A DNA stretch of 64,000 nucleotides, from assembly GCA_032358165.1 (NCBI GenBank), contig JAALGY010000037.1, positions 25,001-89,000 of the forward strand. The letters run 5' to 3'. Positions 33,901-48,200 of this stretch are shown here, piece after piece (positions within the stretch are counted from its first letter, which is position 1; each line of letters opens with the position of its first letter). Both the position numbers and the translations under genes were made by a program. The notes below the pieces were generated by a model that did not search any database, had not been told where the DNA came from, and saw only the letters and a program-made list of their open reading frames with translations. The stretch is from Diplosphaera chodatii (Eukaryota > Chlorophyta > Trebouxiophyceae > Prasiolales > Stichococcaceae).

Positions 33901-36608
33901 CTCGCAGTAGCCTGCATAGTTGACAGCAACCGGGGATCAGCCGGGAAGCGACAAGTCCCATGCCACGGCCAACCCAGTCAGTAGTCACATGTGCAAATGA
34001 TTGTCGTGTGACGACCCGAGAACCTGACACCGAGAGCAGCACACCTGCTGCATCAGCTGCTTGGGTGTCAGCAGGCGCGGCTGTGCGGCTGTGGCCGGCG
34101 GCGGTGGCGGCTGGTCACCGGGGACCCCGCTGGCCACCACCTCGGCAGACTTAGGCAGCGCCACATCGTATGGTGGGGTGCTGGGTCTGCCTGGCGAGGA
34201 TGGTCCGTGCGGGGAGCCGAAGGGCCCTGTGGCGCTGCTGCTGGAGGCTGCAGCGACCGGCGACACTGCCACGGTGGGCGCGGGCGCAGGCACGCTGGTG
34301 GGCTCCCGCTGTGTCGCCGGGGCCGGCGATGGCCCCCGCCCTGCGGACGCACATGACACCTCGGATGGGCGGCGCTGCACCGATGTGATCGCACAAGCAC
34401 ACGTGGAGACACTCCTGCACTGCGGGCCTACCAACAGAGCGCAGTGACCCGGCTGGCGACACGGCTGGCTGCTGCAGCGGCAGAGACGCTGGATCCCCCT
34501 GTGGGTCTGGGCGGCACTGCCGGGCCGCCAAATGGTACTGCTGGATTGCAGTGGGTTGGACCGCAAAGAGCGAAATGCTCTGCATCAGGCGGAGCCAATG
34601 TGGTGTGTGCAAGGATGCAGCACGGCAACAGGTGCCTGATTCGTTGTTGTCACCAGCAACTTGCCATGGCTTGCCATCAATTTTGCTCTCGCGAGAGGCT
34701 TCACCTCATTGGCGTTGGCCGGTGCCACTGCTGCAACGCTTAGCAGCGGCATAGTGACGGCAAACTGCGTGAAATAGTCAAAGACCGCTTTGCCATCATC
34801 TCCAGCACCTGCACACGCAGCATATGCTGTCTTCGCAGGCTGGTTGAGAGTGACGAGCTGGGACAGCAAGCTCACATAGGATACGCAGTCTGTGGCATGG
34901 TCTGAAGTTGGATGCTTCATCGGGCGCTGCGTGCCTGCAACATGGGCAGCATAGAGAGCCTTGCGCTTTGCATTGGCCAGCACAACCAGGCCGGCGGCTG
35001 GCTCGGCCAGCATGTGGTTGAAGAAGCCGCTGGCGTCGCTGCTGTGCAGCTCCAGAACCTTCGTGATCCAACACGCGCACCGCTTCAGCGCTCATGTGCA
35101 GCATGAATGTGGACCATTGTGCCACCGTCGCGCACTCACACGATGTGCAACATGCGCTCTACCTGCAGCTGTTGCAGTGCATCGGCACCGCCAATGGCAT
35201 ACAGCGCCAATCTTGAGTTGTTTGCATCGCCAGCCACCAGCAGGTGCGTTGCCTCAGCGTCGGGGTCGTTCAACCACGCCAGTGAGCCGAGCGCCTGGCC
35301 TTCCCACGGCTGTGTGGACTCCAGCGCAGTGACTGCGCCAATCAACTCCGAGCTGTTCTGAGTAGAGGCGCTCAGCGCTGGCAGCCGCCACAGGTGCACC
35401 TGCTCGTGAGCAGCTTTGCGTCAGCGGCACTCGAGCCAGCGGTGTCTTGGGTGTGCACACGGGTGATCAGTGACTGACCATGCCGTCAGAGGAGCCGGCA
35501 GCCAGCAGCTCGCCATCGCTGGAAACCGCAAGGCTCGTCAGCTGCGCGTCACCACTGCCAGGCGGCAGGCACACCAGGCCGGGCGGAAGTGCTTTGGCGT
35601 CTACGTCCACCTGCTACCAAGGAGCGCACGGTCAGCTGCCAGCTCGCAGATGCAGGCCGCGTCGTGTGAGAGGTTGCAATACTATGCTACCATACGAATC
35701 GTGATGCCTGTTTGTGCCAAACCTGCTGTGCTGTAGCGGTCAGCTCCGAGATGTGCGCTGCCAAGACGCGGGACCCAGTGGTGAAGAACAGCAGGTCCTG
35801 GCATGCTGGGTGCCACGCCAGGCGCACGGGGGCGGCGTCTCCCGCCAGGGCCGGCAGCTGCAGCGCGAGCGTCTGCTGACCAGTCAGCATACCGTCACCA
35901 CCCTCGCTGATGCACCAAACAATGAGCTGCCCGTCCTTTGCTGTGCTAGCCAACGTTGTCTCCAACCCAGGGAAGAAGCTGCAGAGAGGACACAGGCTGG
36001 TAAGACACAATGTTTACGTTTGAAGATCCACGAGCAGTGCTCATGCGACTGTCTTTGCCAGACGCGCCTGAGGTCGGTCACGGGTGCAGTGTGGCCCCGA
36101 AGAAGCGCTCGCGCCGCAGTTGCGCGGTGCAGCACCCGTAGTTGGCCTGCCTTCAGGCCATAGCAGATGTAGCTGGCGGACGCCGTCACAAAGCGCCGCA
36201 ATTCCATGGAGGCCTCCGTGTTGTACATTGTGATTGGCTGGACCTCCAGCTGCTGTGGCGAGGCATCATGTTCGTCCACATCTACTCTGATTGTATGATC
36301 GGGCGGCAGGCACTGCCCTGGCGATTTGCTTTGATGCGTTGGCAGAGCCAGCTGGACCCCTGGAAGTGACAGCACCGCTGTGAGAGGATCCGTCGCTGTT
36401 TCGCAGAGTAGTCTGTTGACTTGCATCACATGCATTTCGGTTGACACGCACCTGAGGCAGCTGCAGCCGCAACTGCATTCACGGCGCTGGAATGTGCGGT
36501 GCCCATCAGCGAGCTGTCCCAGCCTGGGTACGGCCGTGCAGTAGTCTGTGGCTGTTGCTGCGGCCCGCCCGTCACCGAAGCGCCGGAATGGCTGCGTGCG
36601 TGCCCCAT
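30916..36608 (-). CDS. EDC4: EDC4/VARICOSE mRNA-decapping scaffold
   Basis: Scaffold of the cytoplasmic decapping complex (DCP1-DCP2) in P-bodies. The start ATG at 36608 gives a Gly/Ser/Pro/Gln-rich N-terminus (MGHARSHSGASVTGGPQQQP). A WD40 region follows: TASASYICYGLKAGQLRVLH and ARALLRGHTAPVTDLR (the ICYGLK...RGH block is diagnostic), then GLETTLASTAKDGQLIVWCI and PVRLAWHPACQDLLFFTTGS. Low-complexity Ser/Pro/Ala linkers follow (34.4-33.2 kb). Coiled-coil segments cover 33.1-31.5 kb (LNANFRDVLKAMRGELAKE, FHQVLEMHHA and others). The C-terminal globular domain ends LPSNVLPWIREAALALDP, ILDELFAALQTRAG and RLVIHVVNSLRMQCR with TGA at 30918-30916, matching the VARICOSE C-terminus that ends with a helix like LMHVINSML.C. 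Roughly 15-20 exons; borders in the linkers are approximate. Confidence 0.9.
32109..32163. repeat. 24-bp direct repeat in an EDC4 intron
   Basis: Two near-identical copies of gagcgcacgag(t/g)ggctccccacgg start at 32109 and 32140, 31 bases apart and with one mismatch. They lie in non-coding sequence between EDC4 exons. It looks like a recent small tandem duplication. Confidence 0.85.
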
Positions 36609-37407
36609 GTCCCCAGCATGTGCCGCTGGCGGCGAGGCAGCAGCCTGCTGTGGACAGCACTCTACATCGTCACAGGATCACTACAAGGATCACTACAGCC
36701 TCTCAGCTGAAGCAGCAAGACATTGCCCCCGATCATACCTGCGAGGGTGTGCTGCCACCCGACTGCTGTGATGTTGCGCCGCCTGAGGCCATCCGCAGAA
36801 TGGTGCTGAAATCAAAGCTGTTCTGCATGTTGAGTAGGTACGTGAGCTCTTGGTGCACGACTGAGCGCCTGGTCTATTCGGGAACTGGTCAGGTAGGGTG
36901 TGAAAGCGGTATAGAGCTGCAGGACAGGTGGGATCAAGCGTGTGCACAGATTACAACAGCAGCACGGACTGCAGCTGCAACCACGAGAGCTGCCTGAAGC
37001 TCACACACTGGCGGGCTGAGACACCAGCGACATCGCGATGAAGTATGAGATGATTGTTGCTCATGTTGCACGCATACAGGGGCCATGACCCCAGGTCATG
37101 CTGGCTGATGATGGGTGGGTGAGGGGAGTGATGGAGCTGGGCACAGCTGCAAGAGCATTCCCGTTCAGCCAACGGGCTAGCACGTTCATTTGAGCAACCA
37201 ATAGGGCCTGTGGCCAAGCAGAACCCAAGCAACAGACGATTGCTCGGTGGTGCATGATACAATACACGTCTGATACGCTTGCGCTTCGTGTTGCCATTGT
37301 CCTGGCTGACTGCATGTGGACACAGCGCATGACGGCAAGCAGGAGACCTTCCTGATGGCCCGAACTCGGGCACTCTTAAGTGGCCGAGCTGCTTCTGCAA
37401 TGGCTGG
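36609..37407. other. Intergenic between EDC4 5-prime end and MOB1 3-prime end
   Basis: About 800 bases between two minus-strand genes. It should hold the EDC4 promoter and the MOB1 3-prime UTR. A 12-bp tandem duplication (aggatcactaca twice) is seen near 36675-36700. No gene supported. Confidence 0.45.
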
Positions 37408-38544
37408 TCACCGCACCATCTGATCTATCAGCTGCTGCAACGGCGCAAGCTCCCGCTGCTCGATGAGCTCAAAAACCTGTATGAAAACCACATGTACCAA
37501 TGCATTGTATTGTGTTGCTGAGCACCGCGACTGGTGACATCACACGGTGAGCATCCTGGCATCTGCAGGGTGGCACCAAGGTGTACACCTGTCAGTAGGC
37601 AAGCCTCAGCGCTTACCTGAGCAAAGTACATGAAGTGCTTGAAGCAGGTGTTGAGGTGTGCCTCTTCACCCAGGCTGCACACATGCTTGAAGTGTGAATG
37701 GTAGATGTGCGCATACACACGGAATAGCCGCTTGAAAATGACCTTCACCACGTCAACGAAATTGTGTGGGAAGGGAACGCCATACTCCTGCGGGAATATG
37801 GTCTGGTCGTCCAACTGCGAGCAGGTGCAACAAAATGTCGGGCAGCAGCCAGCAGCCATGGCAACAGCGTCTGGAAGCACAAACCATGCTTCCTCGTGCA
37901 GTGGACTCTGTTCGACGGACAAGACTGCTAGCAGACTCTACTTGCTGCTGGGCATGGTGAAGCAATGCTTGTGTCCAATACCTGCACTCCAAGCCAGTCG
38001 AACAGAGCATTGATGTACTCAGGCGCCGGTAGCCGCACAGGTTTTCTGTACTTTGGGTCTGCCCACAGGTACTCATACTGCGGAACAAGCAGGAGGCTGT
38101 GACATTGCAGTTGCAGCAACATTTGGCTGGGCTGGCAGGGCACACAGCAAGCCCCACATGTGTGATACTGCCTCACTGCTTGCCTTGGGCCCAGCAGTCA
38201 TGAGCGAGCAGCTGTGGACGGTGCAGAACTCCTCGAGTGTGCCGAACAGCACGCTGATGGCGTTGTAGAAATCGACGGTATTGACGGCCAACCATTCGCA
38301 TAGGTCCTCGCCGACCGGCAGCCGCACAGCTTCTCGGATGTTGCCGCTGCCAAGTGTTGCCTCAATGTGCCGCTTGAGGGTGAGGCCCTACATGGTCACG
38401 ACGGCACGGTCCAATAGGACGTTGTGCGTTCACAGCGATGCACTCAACGCCGTATCGAAGGGCTACCTTGCTGCCAACTGGGGTGATCTTCTTGGGCCTA
38501 AACGTCTTTGGTTCCCTGCACAGGGCATGCCAAAAACTTGCCAT
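37408..38544 (-). CDS. MOB1: MOB1-type kinase activator
   Basis: MOB1 binds and activates NDR/LATS kinases in mitotic exit and cell-size or polarity control. The start ATG at 38544 gives MASFWHALC before the hallmark KTFRPKK. The next exon has RHIEATLGSGNIREAVRLPV, then GEDLCEWLAVNTVDFYN and TLEEFCTVHSCSLMTAGPK. Later exons read YEYLWADPKYRKPVRLPAPE, LDDQTIFPQEYGVPFPHNF, VFKRLF-type RVYAHIYHSHF and EEAHLNTCFKHFMYFAQ, ending VFELIEQRELAPLQQLIDQM with TGA at 37410-37408. The zinc ligands are all present: the two Cys of EEFCTVHSC and the two His of HIYHSHF. Length fits MOB1 (about 215 residues). The WADPKYRKPVRL stretch differs from canonical MOB1, so a MOB-family paralogue is possible. It is divergent from clathrin heavy chain. 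Confidence 0.92.
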
Positions 38545-39255
38545 GTTGCATGAGGATGTGCATGCACAGGGTGGTGCACAGCTTCCTGTCGACGCTCGTG
38601 CTATGCCAGCCAAAGCACTCACCTGATTAGATTGAGCAGGTCTGCCATGCAAAGCTGTGCTGCAGACCTGTGCCACCAGCAGTGGCGGGATAAATCTAGC
38701 GCATCATGTCTGTGATCACCGGCAATACACAGTCTGCAGCTGTGTTGGCGACAGGGGCTGTTGATCTGAGCTCAAGCAGGGCAAAACCTTCGAAGATCAC
38801 AACAGGATTTGTGTAGGGTCCATCAGTCAGTCGTCAGCACCCTGCGCACAGCCGCACCGGCGAGATATGCGGATGAGGTGCGATCAACTCGTTATATCGC
38901 TACGTTTCAGTCATGCCACAGCATCACTGCCCCGGCTTGCCGGCTGTGTGTCATGAGCACCAGAGCACCAGACTCTCATGACTGTCAGGGGGAAGCCTTC
39001 AGTGCCAATGCGTGTGCCGCATAACATGCGTGGAGACTGCGACCCGCAGCTTGCTAGCAGGGTAATGCTGCGTGCAGAGCCGTGCGGGCTGTCAGTCAAT
39101 GTAAGACAGTTCGGCAGGGACATCACATTTGTTGCGATCTGATTGCCAGGGGCCAGCTTCAAGGTTGACCAGAAAGTGCGGAGTGGCAGGGTTGCAGCCG
39201 CCTGCGAGGCTGTCAACAAGCACCCGTCAAGCGTCCGGAGGCACACCGTGTCGCC
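38545..39255. promoter_or_regulatory. Bidirectional promoter region MOB1 / clathrin heavy chain
   Basis: About 710 bases between divergent starts. It should hold both promoters and 5-prime UTRs. No clear core element or repeat was seen. Confidence 0.4.
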
Positions 39256-42200
39256 ATGGCTGCAACAACCGCCCCCATCAAGTTGGCACAGTCATTGTCG
39301 CTGACGGAGGTGGGCGTCAGTCCGCAAAATGTCACGTTCACCAACGTCACGATGGAGTCGGAGAAGAGCATTTGCGTGCGCGAGACGGGTGCAGCGAACT
39401 CCGTCATCATCGTGGACCTTGCCAACCCTGGCTCGCCCATGAAGCGGCCCATCACTGCGGACTCCGCGATCATGAACCCCGTGTCCAAGATCATTGCGCT
39501 CAAGGCGGCCAGTACGGCGGGCAGCGGCGACAACTTGCAGATCTTCAACCTGGAGGCCAAGCAGAAGCTCAAGTCGGTGCTCATCCCAGAGCAGGTTGTC
39601 TTCTGGAAGTGGATCTCCGACACCAAGCTGGGCTTGGTGACTGGCAGCGCCGTGTACCACTGGGACATGAACGTGAGTCGTCGGTGCCGCCGCTGGTTGC
39701 CATGCATGCCCACCTGCAGCCTGCACCCGCGTTGGCCATGTGCCCGCTGATATGCCATGCATCACGAGTGTTGCGGAAAGCTCATGCCAGGAGGAAGGCT
39801 CATGCTGGAGTGCGCCTCCTCACATGCAGGGATCGTCAGACCCGGCCAAGGTGTTTGACCGTACCGCAAACCTGGAGGGCACCCAGATCATCAACTACCG
39901 GGTGGACCCGGAGGAGAAGTGGTCCGTGCTCATTGGCATCGCGCCCGGCGCCCCCGAGAAGTGCGTATTCTGATGTGACCAAACATGTGCATCTAGCTGT
40001 ACATCGACAGGAGCTCGCAAGACGTGCCTGACGCCTGGCTGGATGGCAAGGGGCCCTGATGCCGCCATGGCTGGAGCTCATGCGGCCAGCTGACAAACGT
40101 TGCCTCCCCTGCTGCAGGCCGCAGCTCGTCAAGGGGTTCATGCAGCTGTACTCGGTGGATCAGAAGCGGTCGCAGGCGCTGGAGGCGCACGCCGCGGCGT
40201 TCTCCACCGTCAAGGTGCCCGGGCGTGCGGCGCCCAGCACCGTGATCTCCTTTGCGCAGAAGACGTTCAACAACGGCACACTCACATCCAAGCTGCACGT
40301 CATCGAGCTGGGCGCCCCAGCAGGTTGGTGGCATCACTGCTGGCATCGCTGGCACTCGGCTGCTCCGCACAGCCCTGAGTCGCCTGCCCAAGCCAATGGC
40401 AAGGTGTCTATAACTGACCACAACCTTGCCGCTGCAGGCACACCTCCGCTGAAGAAGAATGCAGAGCTGTTCTTCCCACCAGAGTTTGCGGACGACTTTC
40501 CGGTGGCCATGCAAATCAGCGCCAAGTATGGCTTGGTATACGTCATCACCAAGCTTGGCCTGCTGTTTGTGTACGACCTGGAAACGGCGACCGCGGTGTA
40601 CCGCAACCGCATCTCACCTGACCCCATCTTCCTGACGGTCAACTCCCCGTCCACCGGTGGATTCTACGCCATCAACAGGTACCGTGCGAGTCCTGGTGGC
40701 GATCTTTTGTGGCTGCCCGCTTGAGATCCACAGTTGCATCGGTGCTGACCGTTGGCTCCCAAGTGCAGGCGAGGGCAGGTGTTGCTGGCGACCGTCAACG
40801 AAGCAACCATGGTGCCGTTCGTCAGCCAGCAGCTGGGCAACCTGGAGCTGGCACTGACGCTCGCTGGCCGCGGCAACCTCCCCGGCGCGGAGCCGCTGGT
40901 TGCCCAGAACTTTGAGCGCCTCTTCAACCAGGGCTCATACAAAGAGGCTGCTGAAGCCGCTGCGGCCTCACCGCAGGTGGGTGGGCGCCCCCTGCGTGCT
41001 GCGCTGCAGCACTGCTGCTGTCGTGCTTCCTGACGTCCGTCACTTGTGGTCAACGGCTTCAGCTGCAACAGGCATGTAAGTTGTCCTGCTGCGCAGGGCG
41101 CGCTGCGGACCAAGGAGACCATTGAGCGGTTCAAGCAGGTTCCCGCGCAGCCGGGGCAAACCAACCCGCTGCTGGTGTACTTTGGCACGCTGCTGCAAAA
41201 GGGCCAGCTGAATCAGTTCGAGTCTGTGGAGCTGTCACGCCTGGTCATCGGCCAAAACAAGAAACACTTGCTGGACGGCTGGTTCAAGGAGGGCAAGGTG
41301 GGCCATCTTCCACCCTTTCGCGTGCCAGCGGACTGCATGACAGCCTTCCGACACATTGCATGACACACTATAAATAAATGCGCACACAAGTGTCGACTTG
41401 CATGGCTCGTTGCTGCAGTTGTCGCCATCAGAGCAGCTGGGCGACCTGTTCAAGGGCGCAGGGGACAACGCGACGGCACTGGCATGCTATCAGTCCACCG
41501 GCGCGACTGTCAAGGTCGTGGAGGGTGCGTCGGATCAGCTTCTCGTGCATCGCCAGGATCTTCTGCCATTCCTACAACTTTCACCGCCTGCATCGTTCCG
41601 TAGGATGGCATCATATGCCTGCTGAGCTGAACATCGAGAGGAGCTTTGCCATTCGTCATGACAAAGGGTTTCACCTGCATGCAGGCTATGCCGCGCAAGG
41701 TGACTTCGAGAACATGGTCACATACAGCACAGCCAATGGCTACAAGCCAGACTACCTGTACCTCATGCAGCGTATGATGATGGACAACCCTGAGGCTGCT
41801 GTGAACCTGGCCAAGATGGTGGCCAAGCAGCCTGGGCCTCCCATCGACTTGAACACCATGACAGACCTGTTCCTGCAGGTGAGCAGCCATCGCTGCAATG
41901 TTACCACTGCTCACCTGTGCGCGCCAAGCGAGCCTGCTGACAACCAGAAGTTCCAAAAGCTGACCCCTGGCTGCCCCTGCACCGCAGCGCAACGCTGTGC
42001 GGGAGGCGACAGCATTCCTGCTGGACGCGCTGCAGGACGACAAGCCTGAGCATGCAATGCTGCAGACCAAGGTGCATGCTGGCTCAGGTCCAGCTTCCTG
42101 GACCACAGTTTACACAGTTGGGGCTGTATGTGCAAGCTGCTGCAGTGCAGCAGCAACTGCTAACACCGTGTGCACTCGCTGTTGCAGCTGCTGGAGATCA

Positions 42201-45200
42201 ACCTGGTGACCAACCCACAAGTTGCTGATGCAATTCTGGCAAATGAGACGCTGCACCACTATGATCGGCCGCGCATTGCGCAGCTGTCGGAGAAGGCTGG
42301 TCTGTACATGCGTGCTCTGCGCCACTACACGGACCTGAAGGCAAGTCGTGCTTTCTGTGTTGAGCTGAGTTTCCAGCTCCAGGCAGGCCAAGCAACAGCA
42401 TGCGCACGAAGCCGACTTGTTCTGCGGGTGCCGTGACTAGGTGTGTTTGTATGATGAGCCGCACCAATGTAGCTGTGTTATCCGCAGGATATCAAACGTG
42501 TGATTGTCAACACGCACGCGATGGATCCGCAGCAGCTGATCGAGTTCTTCGGCTCTTTGTCTGCCGAATGGGCGCTGGAGTGCCTCAAGGTGAGCTCCAG
42601 CTTCAGACGCTGCCGCTCAGCTGTGTCCGCTGGGTGCCTGCAGCCAACCCAAGCCAGCTTGTGCTGAGCCGATGCCACCTCGTCTGTGCAGGAGCTGCTG
42701 GCCAGCAACATGGCGCAGAATTTGCAGCTTGTGGTGCAAATTGCCAAGGAGTACACTGAGCAGCTGGGTGCGGACAAGATCATTGCGCTGCTGGAGGGCG
42801 TCAACTCTTACAATGGCCTCTACTACTACCTGGGCGCATACCTTGCTTTCTCCGAGGACCCAGAGGTGTGTGCATTTCATGCATGTGTATATTGCGGGGT
42901 GATCAAGACACGCCGCTGCACCGGCGGCGCACGCCCAGTGTTGAGTCTGCGACCCGCCACACAGCATTGACACCGAGTCTGTTGTTCCTGCAGGTGCACT
43001 ATAAGTACATTGAGGCCGCAGCCAAGACGCAGCAAATCAAGGAGGTGGAGCGTGTGACACGCGAGTCGAACTTCTACCCGCCGGAGCGCACCCGTGACTT
43101 CCTCATGGACGCCAAGCTGCCCGATGCCAGGTGCGGCGCTGTTACTGTGTGACGCTGTCACATGGCAGCCGCACTGTGGCCGAGCACGACGTCGCTTGAA
43201 CGGCAATACCGTCTCAGGCTGACAGCTGTTGACTGGCCTGGTCCAGGCCGCTGATCAACGTCTGCGACCGCTTTGACATGGTTGGGGACCTCACACAATA
43301 CTTGTACACCAGCAACATGCTGCGGTACATTGAGGGCTATGTCCAAAAGGTGAGGACTGGTTGACTTCTGCATGCAGACCCGATGAAAAGTTGCCAAAGT
43401 ATGCCGATGTAGCCAACTCTGCCTGTCCTCCGGCACCACGGTGCGAATGAACTCGGCAGGTGAACCCGGCGCGCGCCCCAGAGGTGGTGGGCGCGCTCCT
43501 GGATGCGGAGGCTCCGGATGACTTCATCAACAACCTCATCCTGAGCGTGCGGTCGCTCATACCTGTTGAGCGGCTCTGCGCGGAGGTTGAAAAGCGCAAC
43601 CGGCTCAAGCTGCTGTCGCCATTCTTGGAGCACCTGGTCTCGGAGGGCAGCCAGGTGTGCCGCGTGCCCAGGCCTGGTGTCATGTGGCGGACTGCGCAAC
43701 CTGCTCTGGTAGATGCGCTGGCTGTGCTGTTGCAGGGAGGCTGTGAGTGCTGACATATGCATGCCTATGGTTATGCAGGACCCGCACGTGCACAATGCAC
43801 TGGGCAAGATCATCATCGACTCCCAGAACAACCCAGAACACTTCCTGACGACCAACCCCTTCTATGACAGCCTGGTCGTTGGCAAGTACGCAGAGAAGCG
43901 TGATCCGCACCTCGCCTGCGTTGCCTACAAGCGCGGGCAGTGTGACGATGCGCTCATCGACTGCACGAACCGGTGCGCTGCGCTGATGCAGAGATACAAA
44001 AGATACAAGTGGACGTGCTGGCTGTTGCCGTGCTGCATGGGAAACGCTGCAGCTGCAGGCACATTATACAGGTCCACACATGACTCAGCCTCGTATCCCC
44101 TGAAACCGGTACCTTCAACTCTGCCGCGCAGGAACTCGCTCTTCAAGCTGCAGGCCCGGTATGTGGCAGAGCGACAGGACCCAGGCCTGTGGGCCAAGGT
44201 TCTCAGCGATGACAACCGCTACCGCCGCCAGCATATTGACCAGGTGTGGGCTGCCATGGGCTGCCATCATCTGCACTTTGTATATCCCTGCGTCAGTTGT
44301 CAGCTACGTCCTACTGTCAGATGGAGTTGGCAGAATCTCATGTGTGAGGCTCGATTGCACAGGTGGTCTCGACAGCGCTGCCAGAGAGCAAGAACCCAGA
44401 ACAGGTGTCAGTGGCGGTGAAGGCTTTCATGGCAGCAAATCTTCAATCAGAGCTTATTGAGCTGCTGGAGAAGATTGTGCTGCAGACATCATCCTTCTCT
44501 AATAACCACAACCTACAGGTCAGCGCTCATACGGGCGGTGCTTTCTGTGCTGTTTAGCACCATGCTGCGCTCATTGCTGCTCATGGCTTTGCAACTGTGC
44601 TCGTACTTGAGTGTGGCTGACGTCATACCCCTTCACGCAGAACCTGCTGATAATCACTGCAATCAAGTCGGACAAGACGCGGGTGAAGGATTACATCCAC
44701 CGGCTCGACAACTTTGACGGCCCAGCAGTCGGCGAGATCGCCGTTGGCTACGAGATGTTCGAGGAAGCCTTTGAGATCTACAAGAAGTTTGGCCTGCAGG
44801 TGTGCGGTCACCATTGCAATCCCATTGTGTTGCCATCTCATCAGCATGTGTCAGTGTTGCTGTGCTTATCGAAGTTTGACCCCTTACACACCAGAGGAAC
44901 TGCCGCGGCAACCTCGCGTGCATGGGTGCAGGTGCTGGCCATCAAGGTGCTGCTCGAGCACGTCCAGGACCTGGACCGCGCGCACGAGTACGCCTCCAAG
45001 GTACTGGGAGGCTGTGCTGCATCCCTGGCCGCCAAGCGACAGGCTGCAGCTGCGTGTCCCCTGCAGCTTCCTGCCCTCATCGCCATGCGCGTGCACCGCA
45101 CAGGTGGACGAGCCAGAGGTGTGGTCCGAGCTGGGCCACTCACAGCTGGAGCACAACAATGTGGCAGATGCCATCGAGTGCTACCTGCGTGCCAACGACT

Positions 45201-48200
45201 CCTCGAGGCACGAGTGCTTCTGTCATGCCAGCAGCTGTGTTCTGTATCGGGTGTCAGCAGAGCGGTGCATGCTACCATACAGGCAGGCATGTCAATGATG
45301 GGACTATGCACCCATCCCTGCAGGCACACAGAGGTCATTGCCAAGTCGGCAGAGGCGAACACGTATGACGAGCTGGTCAAGTTCCTGCTGATGGTGCGCA
45401 AGAAGATCAAGGACAGCAAGGTGGACAGCGAGCTCGTCTTCGCGTACGCAAAGACAAACCAGCTGGGCCCACTGGAGGAGTTCATCTCTGGCGCACAGCA
45501 GGCCAACCTCCAGACTGCTGGCGACCGGTACGACCATGTGCCAAATGTTTCCTCATGCTCGTTTCAGAAGCGCTGCAGCAGTCTCCAAGTACATCGCTCG
45601 TGCACCTGCCAGTAGGCAATGTGACAGCTGACAGCGCAGCAATGTGCCAGCAGCTTCTCAGAGTGCACTCGGCAACAGTCTGTCAGTCGTGCTTCAACCT
45701 TTCATCCGCTTGTCCTCGCGCAGGTGCTTTGATGCACAGCTGTATGAGGCTGCGCGTATCATCTTCGTGCACATCCCCAACTGGGGCCGCCTGGCCAGCA
45801 CGCTGGTGCGGCTGCATCACTTCCAGCAGGCTGTGGATGCGGCGCGCAAGGCCAACAGCCCTCGCACATGGAAGGAGGTGTGCTCTGCCTCCGTCCACTG
45901 CTGTGTGCTCTGAGTGCATGCCACTCGTCACATCTTCGTCCCGCCCTCCGAAGCCACTGTTCTCTTTGCATGCTGGCTTCAACGTTGTGCTTGCAATGGT
46001 TCCGCCGCTCACGAGCCTGTCCCGGGCGCGCAGGTGTGCTACGCATGCGTGGAGGAGGGCGAGTTCCGGCTGGCGCAGCTGTGCGGCCTCAACATCATCA
46101 TCAACGCGGACGACCTGGAGGAGGTGTCGGACTTCTACCAGCGCCGCGGCTTCTTCGACCAGCTCATCACCATGATGGAGTCTGGCATCGGTCTGGAGCG
46201 TGCCCACATGGGCATTTTCACAGGTGCGTCCGGGTGGTGTCTCGCCGGGTCCCGGGTGCGGGACTTGGTATGCCGGGTGCCGAGGTCACCCTGGGCTTTC
46301 CACCGAACCGTGGGGCATGTTGCTGTTCAGCAGACTATTCGATGGCAACGAGCGCTTTGTTGGCGCAGAGCTCGGTATCCTGTACGCCAAGTACAAGCCG
46401 GAGAAGCTGATGGAGCACCTGAAGCTGTTCAGCGCGCGCATCAACATCCCGCGCCTCATCCGGGTGCGTCCGCCATGGGGTGCCTCCTGAACTAAATTCC
46501 CTTCGTCTTTGCTGTTGAATGCACACGGCAGCCAGCGGTTGCTGCAGCACCCAGGTGCGCCTCCGCTGTCCAAGACGGCAGAGGGAGACTGGTCGGGTGC
46601 CCTGCTGACGTGAAACTGTGGCAACCCTGCGCAGGTGTGCGAGGAGTACAACCACTGGGCGGAGCTGGTGTTCCTGTACGTGCAGTACGATGAGTATGAC
46701 AATGCAGCCCTCATCATGATTGCGCACTCGCCCACGGCCTGGGAGCACACCCACTTCAAGGACGTCCTGGTCAAGGTGACTCTCCACGGGGCCCCAGGCT
46801 GCACCTGGAGCTTGCGGCAGCCTGCCCAGCATGCTGCAACTGACAGCGCTCTGCATCATTGCCGAGCACCTTGGGCGCAGGTGTCCAATGTGGAGGTGTA
46901 CTACAAGGCGATCTCCTTCTACCTGGCGGCGCACCCCTCGCTGCTGGTGGACATGCTCAAGGTGCGTGCCGCGCCGCGCCGCCCCGCCGCCTGCACCCCC
47001 AGCATGACATGGCCCTTCCCCACTGGCCCCCCAGATCTGCACAGGCATGCACATGCGCACGGCTGCGTGCGCCCCAAGCGCACGGCACGCCGCTTGACTG
47101 GCGGTCAGGCTGCGGGGTGGGCGTGCGCAGGTGCTGGAGTCGCGGGTGGACCACACGCGCGTGGTGCACCTGCTGCGCAAGGCGGACAACCTGCCGCTGG
47201 TCAAGGACTACCTGCTCAGCGTGCAAAAGAGCAACCTTGCCGCCGTCAACGAGGCCGTCAACGAGCTGCTGGTGGAGGAGGACAACTTCGAGGTGGGCGC
47301 CCCCTCCCCTGCCGCACCCCGTGCACCGTCCCGCTTGGGCGCCCCCTGGCGCAGGGGACGCGCCTGTCCACCAGCACTCTGCAGACGCTTCCGCGTACCT
47401 CGCGCCGTTTTGTCATCCCTGACAGCTACAGACACGAATGTTGCCAGCTGACTGCACGTGAGTCATCCCCAAAACAGGCGCTGCGTGAGAGCGTGACGAC
47501 GTACGACAACTTCGACCAGCTGTCGCTGGCGGCCAAGTTGGAGAAGCACGACCTCATGGAGTTCCGCCGCATCGCTGCGCTCATTTACAAGAAGAACCTG
47601 CGGTGGCGCAAGGCCGTGGACCTCGCCAAGCAGGACCGCCTGTACAAGGTGTCCTCGCTGCTTCGACTGTGGGCCTCTGCTGGCGGCCACGGGTTCATCT
47701 CATGTGAAGTCATGCGGATGTGCCACAGGATGCTGCAAGTCGACTGTAGGGGTTTCGGACGTCACCCAGCGGCGCCTGTGTCTGTAACCTGCAGGATGCA
47801 ATGGAGACAACAGCGCAGAGCGAGGACAAGTCCATTGCCGAGGAGCTGCTGCACTTCTTCGTTGATGCAGATGAGAAGGAGGCGTTTGCGGCCATGCTGT
47901 TCACGTGCTACGACCTCATCCAGCCCGATGTCGCTCTCGAGGTGCGCCTACACCTGTGCTGAGTGAACCTGGTGGACAGCTTGTCAGCAGCCACATGCAT
48001 GCCGAAAGTCCACTTCCAAAGTGGCTGCAAGCGCACTGTGCAGGGCCATCAGGTCATGTGCTGCTGCTACAGGTGGCCTGGCTACATGGCCTCATGGACT
48101 TCGTGTTCCCGTACCTGATCCAGTTCCTGCGGCAGTACTCCACCAGCGTCGACCTCTTGATGGCAGACCGCAAGGTGCACGGCAGTCACGCACACCGATT

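Noticed and set aside
39129..40031. 300-codon plus-strand frame overlapping the clathrin start
   Set aside because: It is a frame-shifted reading of clathrin exons 1-2 with the intron between. The clathrin frame from 39256 is unambiguous.
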